The notes under the pieces are model-generated. The model ran no database searches, had not been told where the DNA came from, and was given only the letters and a program-made list of their open reading frames with translations. From Microbacterium lemovicicum (GTDB lineage: Bacteria; Actinomycetota; Actinomycetes; Actinomycetales; Microbacteriaceae), in the NCBI RefSeq assembly GCF_003991875.1, contig NZ_CP031423.1:1736001-1800000 (forward strand): DNA of 64,000 nucleotides. Reading direction: 5' to 3'. Positions within the stretch are counted from its first letter, which is position 1; the number at the start of each line of letters is the position of its first letter. This document shows, in pieces, positions 1 to 8,935 of this stretch. A program made the translations under genes and the position numbers.

Positions 1-901
1 CGTCGCCGACCAGGGCGAACAGCTCGAGCAGACGCTCCCGCACCGGAGCGCGCTCCTCGGACGGGAGGATCGAGAACAGGTCCAGGAGCCGCCCGAAGGC
101 GTCCTCGACGTGGCCACCGGCCAGGTCCAGGTCGGAGGCGGCGAACTGCGCCTCGACGTCGGTCGGGCGGGAGGCCGCGGCGTCCCGCACCTCCTGCAGG
201 TCGAGATCCTGCACGCGGGCCAGCAGGCGCACCTGTCCGAGCCCGGCACGCGCGTCGGCATCACGCGGGTTCTCCGCGAGTGCCTTCTCGTACGCGGCGA
301 CGGCGCGAGGGTAGTCCCCCGCCTCGATGGCGTCGAACGCCTCGGCGTGCAGCGGCGGGAGCGGCGGCTCCTCGGGCGTGCCCTCCTCGGCGGGCTCGGC
401 CGCGTCGGCGGGCGTCACGGTGCCCGTCACGCCGTTCTGGGCGGCGAGCTGCAGGAGCTGACCGAGCACCTCGCGCACCTGCGCCTCGGGCACGGCCCCC
501 GTGAACAGCGGCACCGGCTGACCGGCGACGAGGGCGACCACCATCGGGATCGACTGCGCGCGGAAGGCCTGCGACAGCTGCGGGTTGGCGTCCACGTCGA
601 CCTTCGCGAGGACGACGCGGCCGGCGAGTTCGGTGACGACGCGTTCGAGGATCGGGCTGAGCTGCTTGCAGGGGCCGCACCACTCGGCCCACAGGTCGAC
701 CACGATCGGGACGGTGCGAGACAGCTCGAGCACCTGTGCGAACGTGTCGTCGGTGACGTCCATCACGAGCGGGACGGTCGGTCCGCCCGCTGCCGCCGGA
801 GGGGTCGCGCCGGCGGTCGCCGCGGGAGCGGCCGGGCGGTTGCGCAGCGAGGAGAGGTCGACGGCTCCGCGCAGGACGGCTCCGGGGGCGGGATCGGTCA
901 C
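1..901 (-). CDS. ybbN: YbbN-like thioredoxin/TPR co-chaperone (3' end outside window)
   Basis: The GTG start at 901 overlaps the upstream stop codon as GTGA, and the reading frame stays open to base 1, so about 300 residues are visible and the C-terminus is missing. An Ala/Pro-rich N-terminus of about 45 residues precedes a thioredoxin fold with the redox motif WCGPC near residues 74-78. A TPR-like helical region follows, with YPRAVAAYEKALAENPRDADARAGL-type spacing. This matches the YbbN/CnoX family (thioredoxin domain plus TPR), cytoplasmic holdase-type co-chaperones that protect proteins under oxidative stress. Family members differ in whether the CxxC is complete; here both cysteines are present, so thiol-disulfide activity is possible. 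Translational coupling to the upstream membrane protein gene is likely. Confidence 0.85.
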   Translation of the reverse strand, partial: MTDPAPGAVLRGAVDLSSLRNRPAAPAATAGATPPAAAGGPTVPLVMDVTDDTFAQVLELSRTVPIVVDLWAEWCGPCKQLSPILERVVTELAGRVVLAKVDVDANPQLSQAFRAQSIPMVVALVAGQPVPLFTGAVPEAQVREVLGQLLQLAAQNGVTGTVTPADAAEPAEEGTPEEPPLPPLHAEAFDAIEAGDYPRAVAAYEKALAENPRDADARAGLGQVRLLARVQDLDLQEVRDAAASRPTDVEAQFAASDLDLAGGHVEDAFGRLLDLFSILPSEERAPVRERLLELFALVGD

Positions 902-2715
902 GGGATCACTTTCGCGTCGAGGATGTGGGACGAGGCGCCCAGCAGACGGATCTTCTCCGTCGATCCCTGGCCGGGAACGTAGAAGAAGAGCTGGTCGCTG
1001 TAGGTCGTGGTGAAGCCGGTCGCGGACTGCTCCGCCCCGACGAGAGCCTTCACGGTCGGGTTGTTCGTCAGCTTGATCACCGCATCGGCGTTCGTCGGCT
1101 TCACGGTGTCGGTCTCGTTGATGTTGACCGCTACGATGGCACCGCTCTCCAGCGTAGCCAGCGCCAGCGGGGGCTGGCTTCCCGCGGACGACTCGAACGT
1201 CAGGCTGCCCGTGTCGGCCGCGGTCTGGTTGAACTCGTCGAGCCGCTTCTGGCGGTCTGCCGCAACCCCCGTGCGGAAGCTGTCGCTGTCGGCGTCGAAC
1301 AGGCTGAGCGAGGTGCTCGCGTCGCCGTTGTTGAGGATGTCGGCGTACGCGGCCGCCACCTTGTCGGGCGCGAGGGTGAGGAAGTCGGACCCCGGCGGGA
1401 CCTGCGGTGCGCCGACGTAGGGGGCGGCGAGCTCGGGCAGCTCGGTGGATGCCTCGAGGTTGGCCATGTAGGTGAGCTTGAAGGCGGACCACGGGTCGGC
1501 CTGGGTGAGCATCATGATGCTCGAGACCTTGTCGGCCTGGTCGTCGACGACGGTCATGACGGTGCGCGGCCAGGCGTCGTAGGCGACGGGCAGGACGATG
1601 CGCAGCGGCTTGGCCTGCACCGCGGGCAGCGCGGCATAGTCGGCGATCGAGGACCGGAGCGTGTAGTTCGTGGTGCGCTCGGCGAGCATGGCGCCGTCCA
1701 GACGGGTGGAGGCCAGAGCCTGGTCGCTCGCGGCGTCCGCCTCGGCCACGGTGTCGGCCACGCGCGCGAGGATCCGCTCCGCCTGTGCCTCGGTGACGGC
1801 CGGGGACTGCTGTCCCTCGGGCACGATCACGGATGCCGACGGCGTGGGGGTGGCCGTGCCGCCGAGGGTCGGCCAGGCGTCCGCCGAGCAGCCGGTCACC
1901 AGGAGCGCGGAGACGGCGACGAGCGGCACGAGCATGGTGCGACGACCGCGCCCGAGCGAGCGGCGCGACGCACTGCTGCTGATGACACCCTTGTCCGCCT
2001 CGGCGGTCGCGAGGTCGATCGGCTCGGTCACCGGGAGCGGCAGGCCCTTGCGGCGCGGACCCTTCGAGCGCCGGACGTGCCGGATGCCGAGGATGTACAG
2101 GAAGACGCCCACGGCCATCAGGAGGGCCCCGCCGGCGATGAGCGGTCCCGCCCACGGCGTCGCGTTGCCGATCGGCCAGGACACCGAGATGTCGGCCGGC
2201 GCGGGACTCGTTCCGTCGCCGGCGATGAGCACGCTCATGTCGGAGGGCAGCTGCAGCGGGGCCACCAGCTCGTCGTCTTGCTGGAACTCGTCGAGCCAGA
2301 GATCGGAGCCGATGGGATCGCGGGTCGCGGCGGCCGCGGCATCCGTCGCCGTCGTGTCCGTCGTGTCATCGGTCGTGGGGGCCGGCGTCGCCGTCGGCTG
2401 CACCTCGGAGGTGGTCAGCGCGCCGTTCTCGCCGACGCCGACCTGCACGTACTCCGCATCGGACAGCCACGCCTTCACGTCGGCGGTGCGCCCGTAGGCG
2501 GCGAAGATCGTGCCGCTGCCCTCGGCGCGCAGGGTCTGCGCGCCCGGGAGGCTGTTGAGGACCGATCCGTCGACGAGGACGTACGGGGTGTCCTGCGACA
2601 GGGATACGGACTCCGTCTGCGTCTTGGGGCCTTGGAACACCGTCCGCTGCGCGATGCCTGCGCCGATCATCGCGGCAGCCAGGACGAAGGCCAGAACGGC
2701 CCACACGAATCGCAC
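898..2715 (-). CDS. Actinobacterial membrane-anchored protein with an internal lipobox-like segment, function unknown
   Basis: I chose the GTG at 2715 (product begins MRFVWAVLAF) because GGAAGG lies 7 bases upstream; the open frame continues further 5' but that part reads as non-coding. The 605-residue product has a first membrane segment at about residues 4-24, an extracytoplasmic stretch with a Thr/Asp/Ala-rich linker, and a second membrane segment near 188-211. A third hydrophobic segment near 260-275 ends in LLVTGC, which looks like a lipoprotein signal inside the protein. The C-terminal ~330 residues look secreted and globular. Homologues in Micrococcineae are often labelled glycosyltransferase, but I see no GT motif and do not assign one. 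It shares a GTGA overlap with the thioredoxin gene downstream, suggesting one transcript. Confidence 0.8.
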   Translation of the reverse strand: MRFVWAVLAFVLAAAMIGAGIAQRTVFQGPKTQTESVSLSQDTPYVLVDGSVLNSLPGAQTLRAEGSGTIFAAYGRTADVKAWLSDAEYVQVGVGENGALTTSEVQPTATPAPTTDDTTDTTATDAAAAATRDPIGSDLWLDEFQQDDELVAPLQLPSDMSVLIAGDGTSPAPADISVSWPIGNATPWAGPLIAGGALLMAVGVFLYILGIRHVRRSKGPRRKGLPLPVTEPIDLATAEADKGVISSSASRRSLGRGRRTMLVPLVAVSALLVTGCSADAWPTLGGTATPTPSASVIVPEGQQSPAVTEAQAERILARVADTVAEADAASDQALASTRLDGAMLAERTTNYTLRSSIADYAALPAVQAKPLRIVLPVAYDAWPRTVMTVVDDQADKVSSIMMLTQADPWSAFKLTYMANLEASTELPELAAPYVGAPQVPPGSDFLTLAPDKVAAAYADILNNGDASTSLSLFDADSDSFRTGVAADRQKRLDEFNQTAADTGSLTFESSAGSQPPLALATLESGAIVAVNINETDTVKPTNADAVIKLTNNPTVKALVGAEQSATGFTTTYSDQLFFYVPGQGSTEKIRLLGASSHILDAKVIP

Positions 2716-2890
2716 GAAAGACACCTTCCCGAGGTCCGCGGGCACCCCGCTCGGACCGTCTGATCGACATTTCAGACTAGCGAAGACGACCTGAAAGTCC
2801 CCAGGGAGCAGCCAATGCCGTGTCGCGCTCGGGCCAGTCACTATCCTGACAGGACACCGCCTCGCCGTCGTCCCCGGGCAGGAGACCCCC

Positions 2891-3958
2891 GTGAAATTCC
2901 AGAACCCCTTCCGCGTCGCCTTCGTCGCGACGCTCGGGGTGGGCCTCGGCCTGCTGTTCATCAGCAGCGTCTCCACGCTGTCGACGATCCTCCTGTACGT
3001 CGGGACGGCGCTGTTCCTGTCTCTCGGCCTCGAGCCGGTCGTGTCGTTCCTCGAGCGCCGCGGACTGCGTCGCTGGCTCGCGGTGCTCATCACCATCGTG
3101 CTCGTGCTCGCGCTGTTCGCGGGCATCGTGCTCATGGTCGTGCCGATCATCGTCGGCCAGGTGAGTCAGCTGGTGAACACCATCACCGATTTCCTCTCCA
3201 GCCGCACGCTCGATCAGTTCCTGACCGACGTCAACCGCTGGCTGTCCGAGCGCTTCCCCGGCCTCCCGCCCGGCTTCCTCAACGACGCCATCGGCAATGC
3301 CCAGACGTGGCTCGTGGACAACTGGGGTGTCATCACCGGCGGCGTCATCAATGCGGGCATCGCCCTGTTCGCCGGCCTCGGCGGCGCGTTCATCGTGCTC
3401 ATCCTGACGATCTACTTCACGGCGTCGACGCCCTCGCTCAAGAGCGCCGTCTACCAGCTGGTCCCCGCGTCCAAGCGCCCCCGCTTCATCGACCTCGCCG
3501 AGCAGATCACCGACTCCGTCGGGTACTACGTCATGGGCCAGGTCACGATGGGCGTCATCAACGGCGTCCTGAGCGCGATCTTCCTGAGCATCATCGGAGC
3601 GCCCTTCCCGGCCGTGCTCGCCGTCATCGCGTTCTTCTTCTCGCTGATCCCCCTCGTGGGCACGCTCACGGGCTCGACGATCATCGTGCTGAGCTGCCTC
3701 ATCCCGGGGCTCGGATCGCCGAACGCATGGTGGATCGCGGCCATCTACTACCTGATCTACATGCAGCTCGAGGCCTACGTGCTGTCGCCGAAGGTCATGA
3801 ACCGGGCAGTCTCCGTGCCGGGTGCGGTCGTGGTCATCGCTGCCCTGGCCGGCGGCTCGCTGCTCGGCCTGCTCGGCGCGCTCATCGCCATCCCCGTGGC
3901 CGCCAGCGTGCTGATCATCTACCGCCAGGTCATCATCCCGCGGCAGAACGAGCGCTGA
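2891..3958 (+). CDS. AI-2E family transporter (PerM/YdiK type permease)
   Basis: A 355-residue polytopic membrane protein starting from GTG at 2891 with GGAG about 8 bases upstream. Hydrophobic segments cluster at residues ~12-50, 55-90, 145-180 and ~215-350, giving the usual 7-8 helices of the family. The C-terminal block AYVLSPKVMNRAVSVPGAV and the following GGSLLGLLGALIAIPVAA match the family's conserved end. The family is named after the AI-2 exporter TqsA, but most actinobacterial members have no proven substrate, so no quorum-sensing role should be read into it. The gene stands alone on the plus strand, divergent from the minus-strand cluster ending at 2715. Confidence 0.9.
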   Translation: MKFQNPFRVAFVATLGVGLGLLFISSVSTLSTILLYVGTALFLSLGLEPVVSFLERRGLRRWLAVLITIVLVLALFAGIVLMVVPIIVGQVSQLVNTITDFLSSRTLDQFLTDVNRWLSERFPGLPPGFLNDAIGNAQTWLVDNWGVITGGVINAGIALFAGLGGAFIVLILTIYFTASTPSLKSAVYQLVPASKRPRFIDLAEQITDSVGYYVMGQVTMGVINGVLSAIFLSIIGAPFPAVLAVIAFFFSLIPLVGTLTGSTIIVLSCLIPGLGSPNAWWIAAIYYLIYMQLEAYVLSPKVMNRAVSVPGAVVVIAALAGGSLLGLLGALIAIPVAASVLIIYRQVIIPRQNER

Positions 3959-3977
3959 CCCGCTTCACGGAGCGGGC

Positions 3978-4697
3978 TCAGCCGAGCGGACCGTCCCACT
4001 CCAGCGGCAGCGGCAGAGCGGCGGGATTGACCGCTCCGACGATCTCGGTGAGCACGCGACGGGTCTGCGACTCCCCCACCCACAGGTGCCGGCCGCCCTC
4101 GACCGGGATGAGCACGGCGTCGGGGATCGACGCGAACCGCTCCGCCGCGGCATCCGGTCGCAGGTAGTCATCGAGTTCGGGGATGAGGGCGATCACGTGC
4201 CGGTGGTCCCCCGCCCAGGCGGCGACCTCGTCATCGGTGGCGCGGTGCAGCGGCGGCGAGAGCAGCACGACCCCCTCGACGGCGTGGTCGCGGCCGTACT
4301 TCAGCGCGAGCTCCGTGCCGAACGACCACCCCACGAGCCACGGGCGCGGCAGCCCGCGGTCGGTCACCAGGTCCATCGCCGCCGCGACGTCGAAGGCCTC
4401 GCTCCGGCCGCCGTCGAAGGCGCCCTCGCTGGTGCCCCGCGGCGACGTGGTGCCGCGCGTGTTGAAGCGCAGCACGGCGAGATCCGCCAGGGCCGGCAAT
4501 CGCGCCGCGGCCTTGCGGATGATGTGCGAGTCCATGAACCCGCCCGCGGTCGGCAGCGGATGCAGTGTCACCAGGGTCGCGACCGGGTCGCGGTCCACCG
4601 GGAGCGCGAGCTCGCCGACGAGCGTCAAACCGTCGAGCGTCTCGAGCTCGACCTCTTCCCGGCGGGCGGGAAGCAACAGCGGTCCGCGAATCTCCAT
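3978..4697 (-). CDS. Alpha/beta hydrolase
   Basis: A 239-residue alpha/beta-hydrolase. The nucleophile elbow GWSFG places the catalytic serine near residue 125, and the HPLPTAGG stretch after the first core strand is a typical oxyanion region. A terminal GGRHLWVG supplies the probable catalytic histidine; the acid is probably an Asp in the IPELDDY segment. It resembles the small dienelactone-hydrolase or KANL3/Tex30-like hydrolases common in actinobacteria. No signal peptide is visible, so it should be cytoplasmic. It lies one base from the stop of the upstream 94-residue zinc-site protein, so the two are probably co-transcribed. The substrate is unknown. Confidence 0.85.
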   Translation of the reverse strand: MEIRGPLLLPARREEVELETLDGLTLVGELALPVDRDPVATLVTLHPLPTAGGFMDSHIIRKAAARLPALADLAVLRFNTRGTTSPRGTSEGAFDGGRSEAFDVAAAMDLVTDRGLPRPWLVGWSFGTELALKYGRDHAVEGVVLLSPPLHRATDDEVAAWAGDHRHVIALIPELDDYLRPDAAAERFASIPDAVLIPVEGGRHLWVGESQTRRVLTEIVGAVNPAALPLPLEWDGPLG

Positions 4698-4698
4698 G

Positions 4699-4983
4699 TC
4701 AGCTGATCCTCCAGCAGTGGGTGTGCCAATGTCTCCGTGCCGCGAGGTCGGCTCCGTCGCCGAGGACCCCGTCGGCGCGCCACGCGACGAGGTGCGCGAC
4801 GCCGGCCTCGATGACCCGGCCGCAGCCGGGGCAGATGTAGGACTTCACCGCCTGCGTCTCGGACACGGGCTGGATCGTCCACTCCTGCCCGCGGCGCACC
4901 TCGGTGCGCTTCCAGCCCGACAGCAGGCGGGCGAACGAGTCGTCGTCCGGCTGCTCGGAGCGCCGGCGGTGGGAACGGGGCAT
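4699..4983 (-). CDS. Small conserved protein with CxxC and HxHxHC putative zinc site
   Basis: A 94-residue basic protein. It has a CPGCG knuckle near residues 51-55 and a histidine/cysteine cluster HWHTHCW near 85-91, together a plausible single zinc site. Actinobacterial relatives are frequently labelled ATP/GTP-binding protein, but there is no P-loop here and I do not support that name. It sits between the secreted lysozyme-fold gene (9-base gap) and the alpha/beta hydrolase (1-base gap) in one apparent operon. No membrane segment or signal peptide is visible. Function is unknown. Confidence 0.75.
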   Translation of the reverse strand: MPRSHRRRSEQPDDDSFARLLSGWKRTEVRRGQEWTIQPVSETQAVKSYICPGCGRVIEAGVAHLVAWRADGVLGDGADLAARRHWHTHCWRIS

Positions 4984-4992
4984 GGCGACGCG

Positions 4993-5790
4993 TCACCACC
5001 AGTGGTTGGACGTCCAGAAGGCGTAGGCCGAGGCCCAGCTTCCATAGCGTCCGACCGCGTAGCCGTTGCCCCACCGCAGGTTGTCGACCGGGTCGTAGCC
5101 GTTGCCCGGCACCTTGCTGCACGGCAGCGCCTGCACGAGCCCGCATGCTCCCGAGGAGCTGTTGGTGGCGTTCGGGTTCCAGCCGCTCTCGCGGCTGACG
5201 ATGTAGTCGACGTAGCCCCAGTCGCCCTCGGCGATGCCCGCCGCCGACATCCACTCCGACGAGGATCCTCCGCCGGTGTAGTACGGCCGGGCTGCGGCCA
5301 CCGGCTCGCTCGACGACGACTCGTCGGACGAGCTCGTCTCCTCGGGTTCGGGCACCGGCTCGGGCGTCGGAGTGGGCTTCGGGGTGACGTACACCTCGTA
5401 GCTGTCGCGGCCCAGGTCCATCGCAGCGGCCTCCGCCTTCGCGGCGGCCTCTCGTCCGGCGGCGTAGCCGGCCGCGTACGACTGGCTGTCGTCGAGGGCG
5501 CTCGCGTACAGGGTCACGGGGAGCGGCTGCGCCTCGGCGCTGGCGCGCGTGAGCGTCACCCCCAACGGCCCGGCGTAGGCGGCGACGAAGCCGACGGCGG
5601 CGACGGCGGCGAAGACGGCCACGACGCCGCGCCGACGCGACCAGCGGGGGGACGACGAGGATGCTGCGCCGACGGGTCGCTCGTCACGATGGGCGATCGC
5701 AGTCCCATGGGGAGTGGCGCGGGAGGCGACATCCCTCTCGCGACGAGCCCGGCGCGTGGACGCAGGAGTCAGATCGTCGCCGGGAGTCAC
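4993..5790 (-). CDS. Secreted lysozyme-fold protein (transglycosylase/Rpf-like)
   Basis: A 265-residue protein. A basic N-terminus is followed by one membrane segment or uncleaved signal (VVAVFAAVAAVGFVAAYAG, roughly residues 55-75), then an Ala/Glu-rich region and a Pro/Thr/Glu/Ser-rich linker. The C-terminal ~80 residues carry the lysozyme-like fold: VSRESGWNPNA with the presumed catalytic Glu, GACGLVQALP, WGNGYAVGRYGSWASAYAFW. This is the actinobacterial SLT/transglycosylase-like layout, acting on peptidoglycan outside the membrane. Two cysteines in the catalytic domain (GACGL and LPCSK) may form a disulfide. It is first in a short minus-strand run with the 94-aa protein and the hydrolase. 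Confidence 0.85.
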   Translation of the reverse strand: MTPGDDLTPASTRRARRERDVASRATPHGTAIAHRDERPVGAASSSSPRWSRRRGVVAVFAAVAAVGFVAAYAGPLGVTLTRASAEAQPLPVTLYASALDDSQSYAAGYAAGREAAAKAEAAAMDLGRDSYEVYVTPKPTPTPEPVPEPEETSSSDESSSSEPVAAARPYYTGGGSSSEWMSAAGIAEGDWGYVDYIVSRESGWNPNATNSSSGACGLVQALPCSKVPGNGYDPVDNLRWGNGYAVGRYGSWASAYAFWTSNHWW

Positions 5791-5831
5791 AGTGCGGCCG
5801 AGTCTACCCGGAGCCCCGGACCGGTGCCAGG

Positions 5832-6428
5832 TCAGACGACGGCGAGCATGACCTCGACGACGGCGTCGAGCACCGCGTCGACCTGCACCTCGCGGTAGCC
5901 GCCGCGCTGCATCCGGAACGCGATCGAGCGCACCTGCTCGACGGTCACGGCGTCGCCCGACTCGAGGTAGCGCGCCAGCTTGTCGGCGATCAGGTCGACC
6001 TCATCGACGCGGTACCCGTAGTGCAGGAAGCCGACCCGCTCGAACCGGTGCCGCGGCGGCCGCGTCAGGCGGTCGAGGATGACCTGACCGGTCTCCCGCG
6101 TGCGTCCGACCCAGGCCCGCGCTCCGCGCGAGCTCACCGCACGGCTGCGCTCACGCCCGGCGAAGGCGTCCTCGATGCGCGAGAGGGCGGCGTCCACCGC
6201 GGCGATCGCGTAGCCGTGGCGCACGAGGGGGAAGGCCACGCGGCGCACGTCGGCGGCGTCCAGCTCGGCATCGGCGGGATCGGCCTCAAAGGAGGTGCGC
6301 GCCGCCTCCAGGAACGTGTCGACGGCGGCCTTGTCGTACCCCTTCGTGCGTCCCGTCGTGGACGGGAACGGAGCGGGCGCCGTGCCTCCGTCGGGGCCGA
6401 CGGAGGTGGACGCGTCGTCGAGGGTCAT
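5832..6428 (-). CDS. DivIVA-domain-repeat protein
   Basis: The ATG at 6428 overlaps the cdsA stop as ATGA; the longer frame upstream lies inside cdsA and is a shadow. The 198-residue product has three copies of a short DivIVA-type motif with a GY-x(3-5)-VD-x(2-4)-L pattern: near residue 28 (GYDKAAVDTFL), near 75 (GYAIAAVDAAL) and near 140-185 (GYRVDEVDLIADKL, GGYREVQVDAVLD). This resembles the DivIVA N-terminal membrane-curvature motif without the long coiled coil. Placement with the CDP-diacylglycerol synthase suggests a membrane or cell-growth role, but that is inference from context. Confidence 0.8.
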   Translation of the reverse strand: MTLDDASTSVGPDGGTAPAPFPSTTGRTKGYDKAAVDTFLEAARTSFEADPADAELDAADVRRVAFPLVRHGYAIAAVDAALSRIEDAFAGRERSRAVSSRGARAWVGRTRETGQVILDRLTRPPRHRFERVGFLHYGYRVDEVDLIADKLARYLESGDAVTVEQVRSIAFRMQRGGYREVQVDAVLDAVVEVMLAVV

Positions 6429-7489
6429 GAGGCCGCCAGAGGGGAGAGCAGGTAGAAGAGGGCGAGGGCCGCGGCGACGGAGGGCAGGATCGAGTCGAGG
6501 CGGTCGAGCACTCCCCCGTGACCGGGCAGCCACGAGCTCATGTCCTTGATGCCGAGGTCGCGCTTGACCATCGACTCGCCGAGGTCGCCTGCTGTCGCCG
6601 TGACCAGGATCAGCGCGCCGAGGATGAGACCGCACCACCAGGGCAGACCGAGCATGAACAGCGCGACCAGGACGCCCGTGACGAGGGCCGCCGCCGCCGC
6701 TCCGGCGAAGCCCTCCCAGGTCTTCTTCGGGCTGATCTTTGGCGCCATCGGGTGCCTGCCGAAGGCGAGGCCGGCCGAGTAGGCGCCGGTGTCGGAGGCG
6801 ACGACCACGATGATGAACGCGAGCACCCACCACTCGCCGCCCTCCTGACGCAGCAGGAGCACGCACAGGCTCGCGAGGAAGGGCACGTAGAGCTGCACGA
6901 AGCCCGCGATGAGCACGTCGCCCAGCACGCCGGCGTACGTGCGCCCGTCATTCGCGACCATCTGCGCGATGAGGCGCCACACGATGACGAACGCCACGGC
7001 GAGGAACAGGGCGATCCAGTGCAGCCAGGAAGCCAGGAAGAGCCCGGCCGCGACGAGCATCGTGCCCGCCACGAGCTGCGGGACGAGATCGACGCGGCGG
7101 CCCGTGGTCTGGAGGGCGCGCGCGAGCTCGAAGATGCCGAGGGTGCTGGCGCCCAGGGCGAACAGGACGAAGCCCCACTTGAAGAAGATGAGGGATGCTA
7201 CGAGCACGGCTCCGATGGCGAGCGAGATGCCGATCGCCACGATGAGGTCGCGTCCGGTCCGCTCCTTCAGCCGCTCGTTGGCCTGATCGAACTCAGCCCG
7301 GGCATGCGCCACCTGCGACTCGAACTCGGTGCGCGCAGCACGCACCTGCGACGAGAAATCGCCGCCGTCGGCGCGCACGGAGCCTTCGGGCTGCCCGCGA
7401 CGCGCGGCCGCGGCATCCCGTCGGGAAGGCGTCAGCGCCGGATCGTCCGCTGTGTCGCCGGTCGGCTCTGCACCGGGCGCGTCCGTCAT
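6425..7489 (-). CDS. cdsA: Phosphatidate cytidylyltransferase (CDP-diacylglycerol synthase)
   Basis: A 354-residue enzyme that converts phosphatidate and CTP to CDP-diacylglycerol, the precursor of phosphatidylglycerol, cardiolipin and phosphatidylinositol lipids. A charged, partly coiled-coil N-terminus of about 90 residues precedes roughly eight membrane helices. The family signature is present near the C-terminus: S-x-V-KRDxGIKDMSSWLPGHGGVLDRLDS, including the Asp/Lys/His residues of the active site. It sits downstream of frr (gap 9) and overlaps the divIVA-like gene by 4 bases, the classic frr-cdsA order. Confidence 0.95.
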   Translation of the reverse strand: MTDAPGAEPTGDTADDPALTPSRRDAAAARRGQPEGSVRADGGDFSSQVRAARTEFESQVAHARAEFDQANERLKERTGRDLIVAIGISLAIGAVLVASLIFFKWGFVLFALGASTLGIFELARALQTTGRRVDLVPQLVAGTMLVAAGLFLASWLHWIALFLAVAFVIVWRLIAQMVANDGRTYAGVLGDVLIAGFVQLYVPFLASLCVLLLRQEGGEWWVLAFIIVVVASDTGAYSAGLAFGRHPMAPKISPKKTWEGFAGAAAAALVTGVLVALFMLGLPWWCGLILGALILVTATAGDLGESMVKRDLGIKDMSSWLPGHGGVLDRLDSILPSVAAALALFYLLSPLAAS

Positions 7490-7498
7490 GTGGAGTCC

Positions 7499-8053
7499 TC
7501 AGACCTCGAGCAGCTCGGCCTCTTTGCGCTTGAGCGCCTCGTCGATGGCGTCGACGTGGGCGCGCGTGAGCGCATCGAGTTCCTTCTCGGCACGTGCGAG
7601 CTCGTCCTCGCCGAACTCGCTCTTGAGCTCGTCGAGGTCGTCCTTCGACTTGCGACGGATGCCGCGCACGTGCACCTTCGCGTCCTCGCCCTTGCTTCGC
7701 GCGAGCTTCACGTACTCCTTGCGACGCTCCTCGGTGAGCTCCGGCATCGTGACGCGGATGAGGTTGCCGTCATTGGTCGGGTTGGCGCCGAGGTTCGGGA
7801 TGTCGCGGATCGCCTGCTCGATGTCCTTCAGCACGGACTTGTCGTACGGCGTTACCAGCACGGTGCGGGCCTCGGGGTTGCTCACCGAGGCGAGCTGGGC
7901 GAGCGGGGTGGGCGAGCCGTAGTAGCCGACCAGGACCTTCTGGAAGAGCTGCGGGTTCGCGCGGCCCGTGCGGACGGTCGCGAAGTCCTCCTTCGCTGCC
8001 TCCACGGCGCGGTCCATGCGCGCTCCGGCATCGGCCAAGACGTCGGCGATCAC
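7499..8053 (-). CDS. frr: Ribosome recycling factor
   Basis: A 184-residue protein with the standard RRF length. It has the conserved core [29 protein letters not shown] and the C-terminal [27 protein letters not shown] helix. With EF-G it splits post-termination 70S complexes. The GTG start is supported by GAAGGAG at ideal distance. It lies 51 bases after pyrH in the conserved rpsB-tsf-pyrH-frr-cdsA series. Confidence 0.97.
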   Translation of the reverse strand: MIADVLADAGARMDRAVEAAKEDFATVRTGRANPQLFQKVLVGYYGSPTPLAQLASVSNPEARTVLVTPYDKSVLKDIEQAIRDIPNLGANPTNDGNLIRVTMPELTEERRKEYVKLARSKGEDAKVHVRGIRRKSKDDLDELKSEFGEDELARAEKELDALTRAHVDAIDEALKRKEAELLEV

Positions 8054-8104
8054 GGTGACTCCTTCGGTTGAAACCTGAGTGCCCAGTCTAGCCGCGGGGC
8101 CTCG

Positions 8105-8824
8105 TCACGCCGTGACGAGCGTGCCGATGGATTCGCCAAGGAGGGCGCGCGTCACGTTGCCGGCCGGCTCCATGCCGAACACCCGCATGTCCATCTTGTT
8201 GTCCATGCACAGGCTGAAGGCCGTCGAGTCGACGACCTTCAGTCCGCGCTGCAGCGCGTCGAGGTAGGTGATGCGATCGATCTTCGTCGCCGCGGCATCC
8301 TTCTTCGGGTCCGCGGTGTAGACGCCGTCGACGCCGTTCTTCGCGACGAGGACCTCCTGCGCGTCGATCTCGAGGGCGCGCTGCGCCGCGACGGTGTCGG
8401 TGGAGAAGTAGGGCAGGCCCGCGCCGGCGCCGAAGATGACGACGCGGCCCTTCTCCATGTGACGCTCCGCGCGCCGCGGGATGTACGGCTCGGCGACCTG
8501 GGTCATCGAGATGGCGGACTGCACGCGCGTCGCGGCTCCGGCCTGCTCGAGGAAGTCCTGGAGCGCCAGGGCGTTCATGACGGTTCCGAGCATGCCCATG
8601 TAGTCGGCGCGACCGCGGTCCATGCCGCGCTGGCTCAGCTCGGCGCCGCGGAAGAAGTTGCCACCGCCGACGACCACGGCGATCTCCACGCGATCGACCG
8701 CCGCGGCGATCTCCCGTGCCATCTGGCTGACGACGTCGGGGTTCACCCCGAGCTGCCCCCCGCCGAACGCCTCTCCGGACAGCTTCAGCAGAACGCGGCG
8801 GCGTCCGGTCATCTCATCGATCAC
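8105..8824 (-). CDS. pyrH: UMP kinase
   Basis: A 239-residue amino-acid-kinase-fold enzyme that phosphorylates UMP to UDP in pyrimidine synthesis. Visible motifs are [11 protein letters not shown] at the N-terminus, the [10 protein letters not shown] phosphate loop near residue 55, [14 protein letters not shown], and [35 protein letters not shown], the UMP/ATP region. The GTG at 8824 has AGAGG upstream; an in-frame ATG at 8812 is an alternative start. A strong terminator separates it from tsf, so it probably has its own promoter in the 8825-8893 gap. Confidence 0.95.
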   Translation of the reverse strand: MIDEMTGRRRVLLKLSGEAFGGGQLGVNPDVVSQMAREIAAAVDRVEIAVVVGGGNFFRGAELSQRGMDRGRADYMGMLGTVMNALALQDFLEQAGAATRVQSAISMTQVAEPYIPRRAERHMEKGRVVIFGAGAGLPYFSTDTVAAQRALEIDAQEVLVAKNGVDGVYTADPKKDAAATKIDRITYLDALQRGLKVVDSTAFSLCMDNKMDMRVFGMEPAGNVTRALLGESIGTLVTA

Positions 8825-8894
8825 GTCAGGGGGTCCTCTCGTCGCGCTTCCAAACTAGCGGCGTCGGGGTGCGGCATCCGCCCCCCGCGCACGG

Positions 8895-8925
8895 AAAAGG
8901 CCCGCACCGTCGCCGATGCGGGCCT
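8895..8925 (-). terminator. Rho-independent terminator of rpsB-tsf
   Basis: On the minus strand a 9-bp perfect stem (AGGCCCGCA with TGCGGGCCT, arms 8917-8925 and 8898-8906) is followed directly by TTTT. It lies 10 bases past the tsf stop codon and before pyrH, so it ends the ribosomal protein/elongation factor transcript. Confidence 0.85.
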
Positions 8926-8935
8926 GAGCGGCGTC

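Noticed and set aside
2716..3150. N-terminal 145-residue extension of the 750-aa open frame
   Set aside because: It lies across the plus-strand permease gene and its promoter, and a good ribosome site precedes the GTG at 2715.
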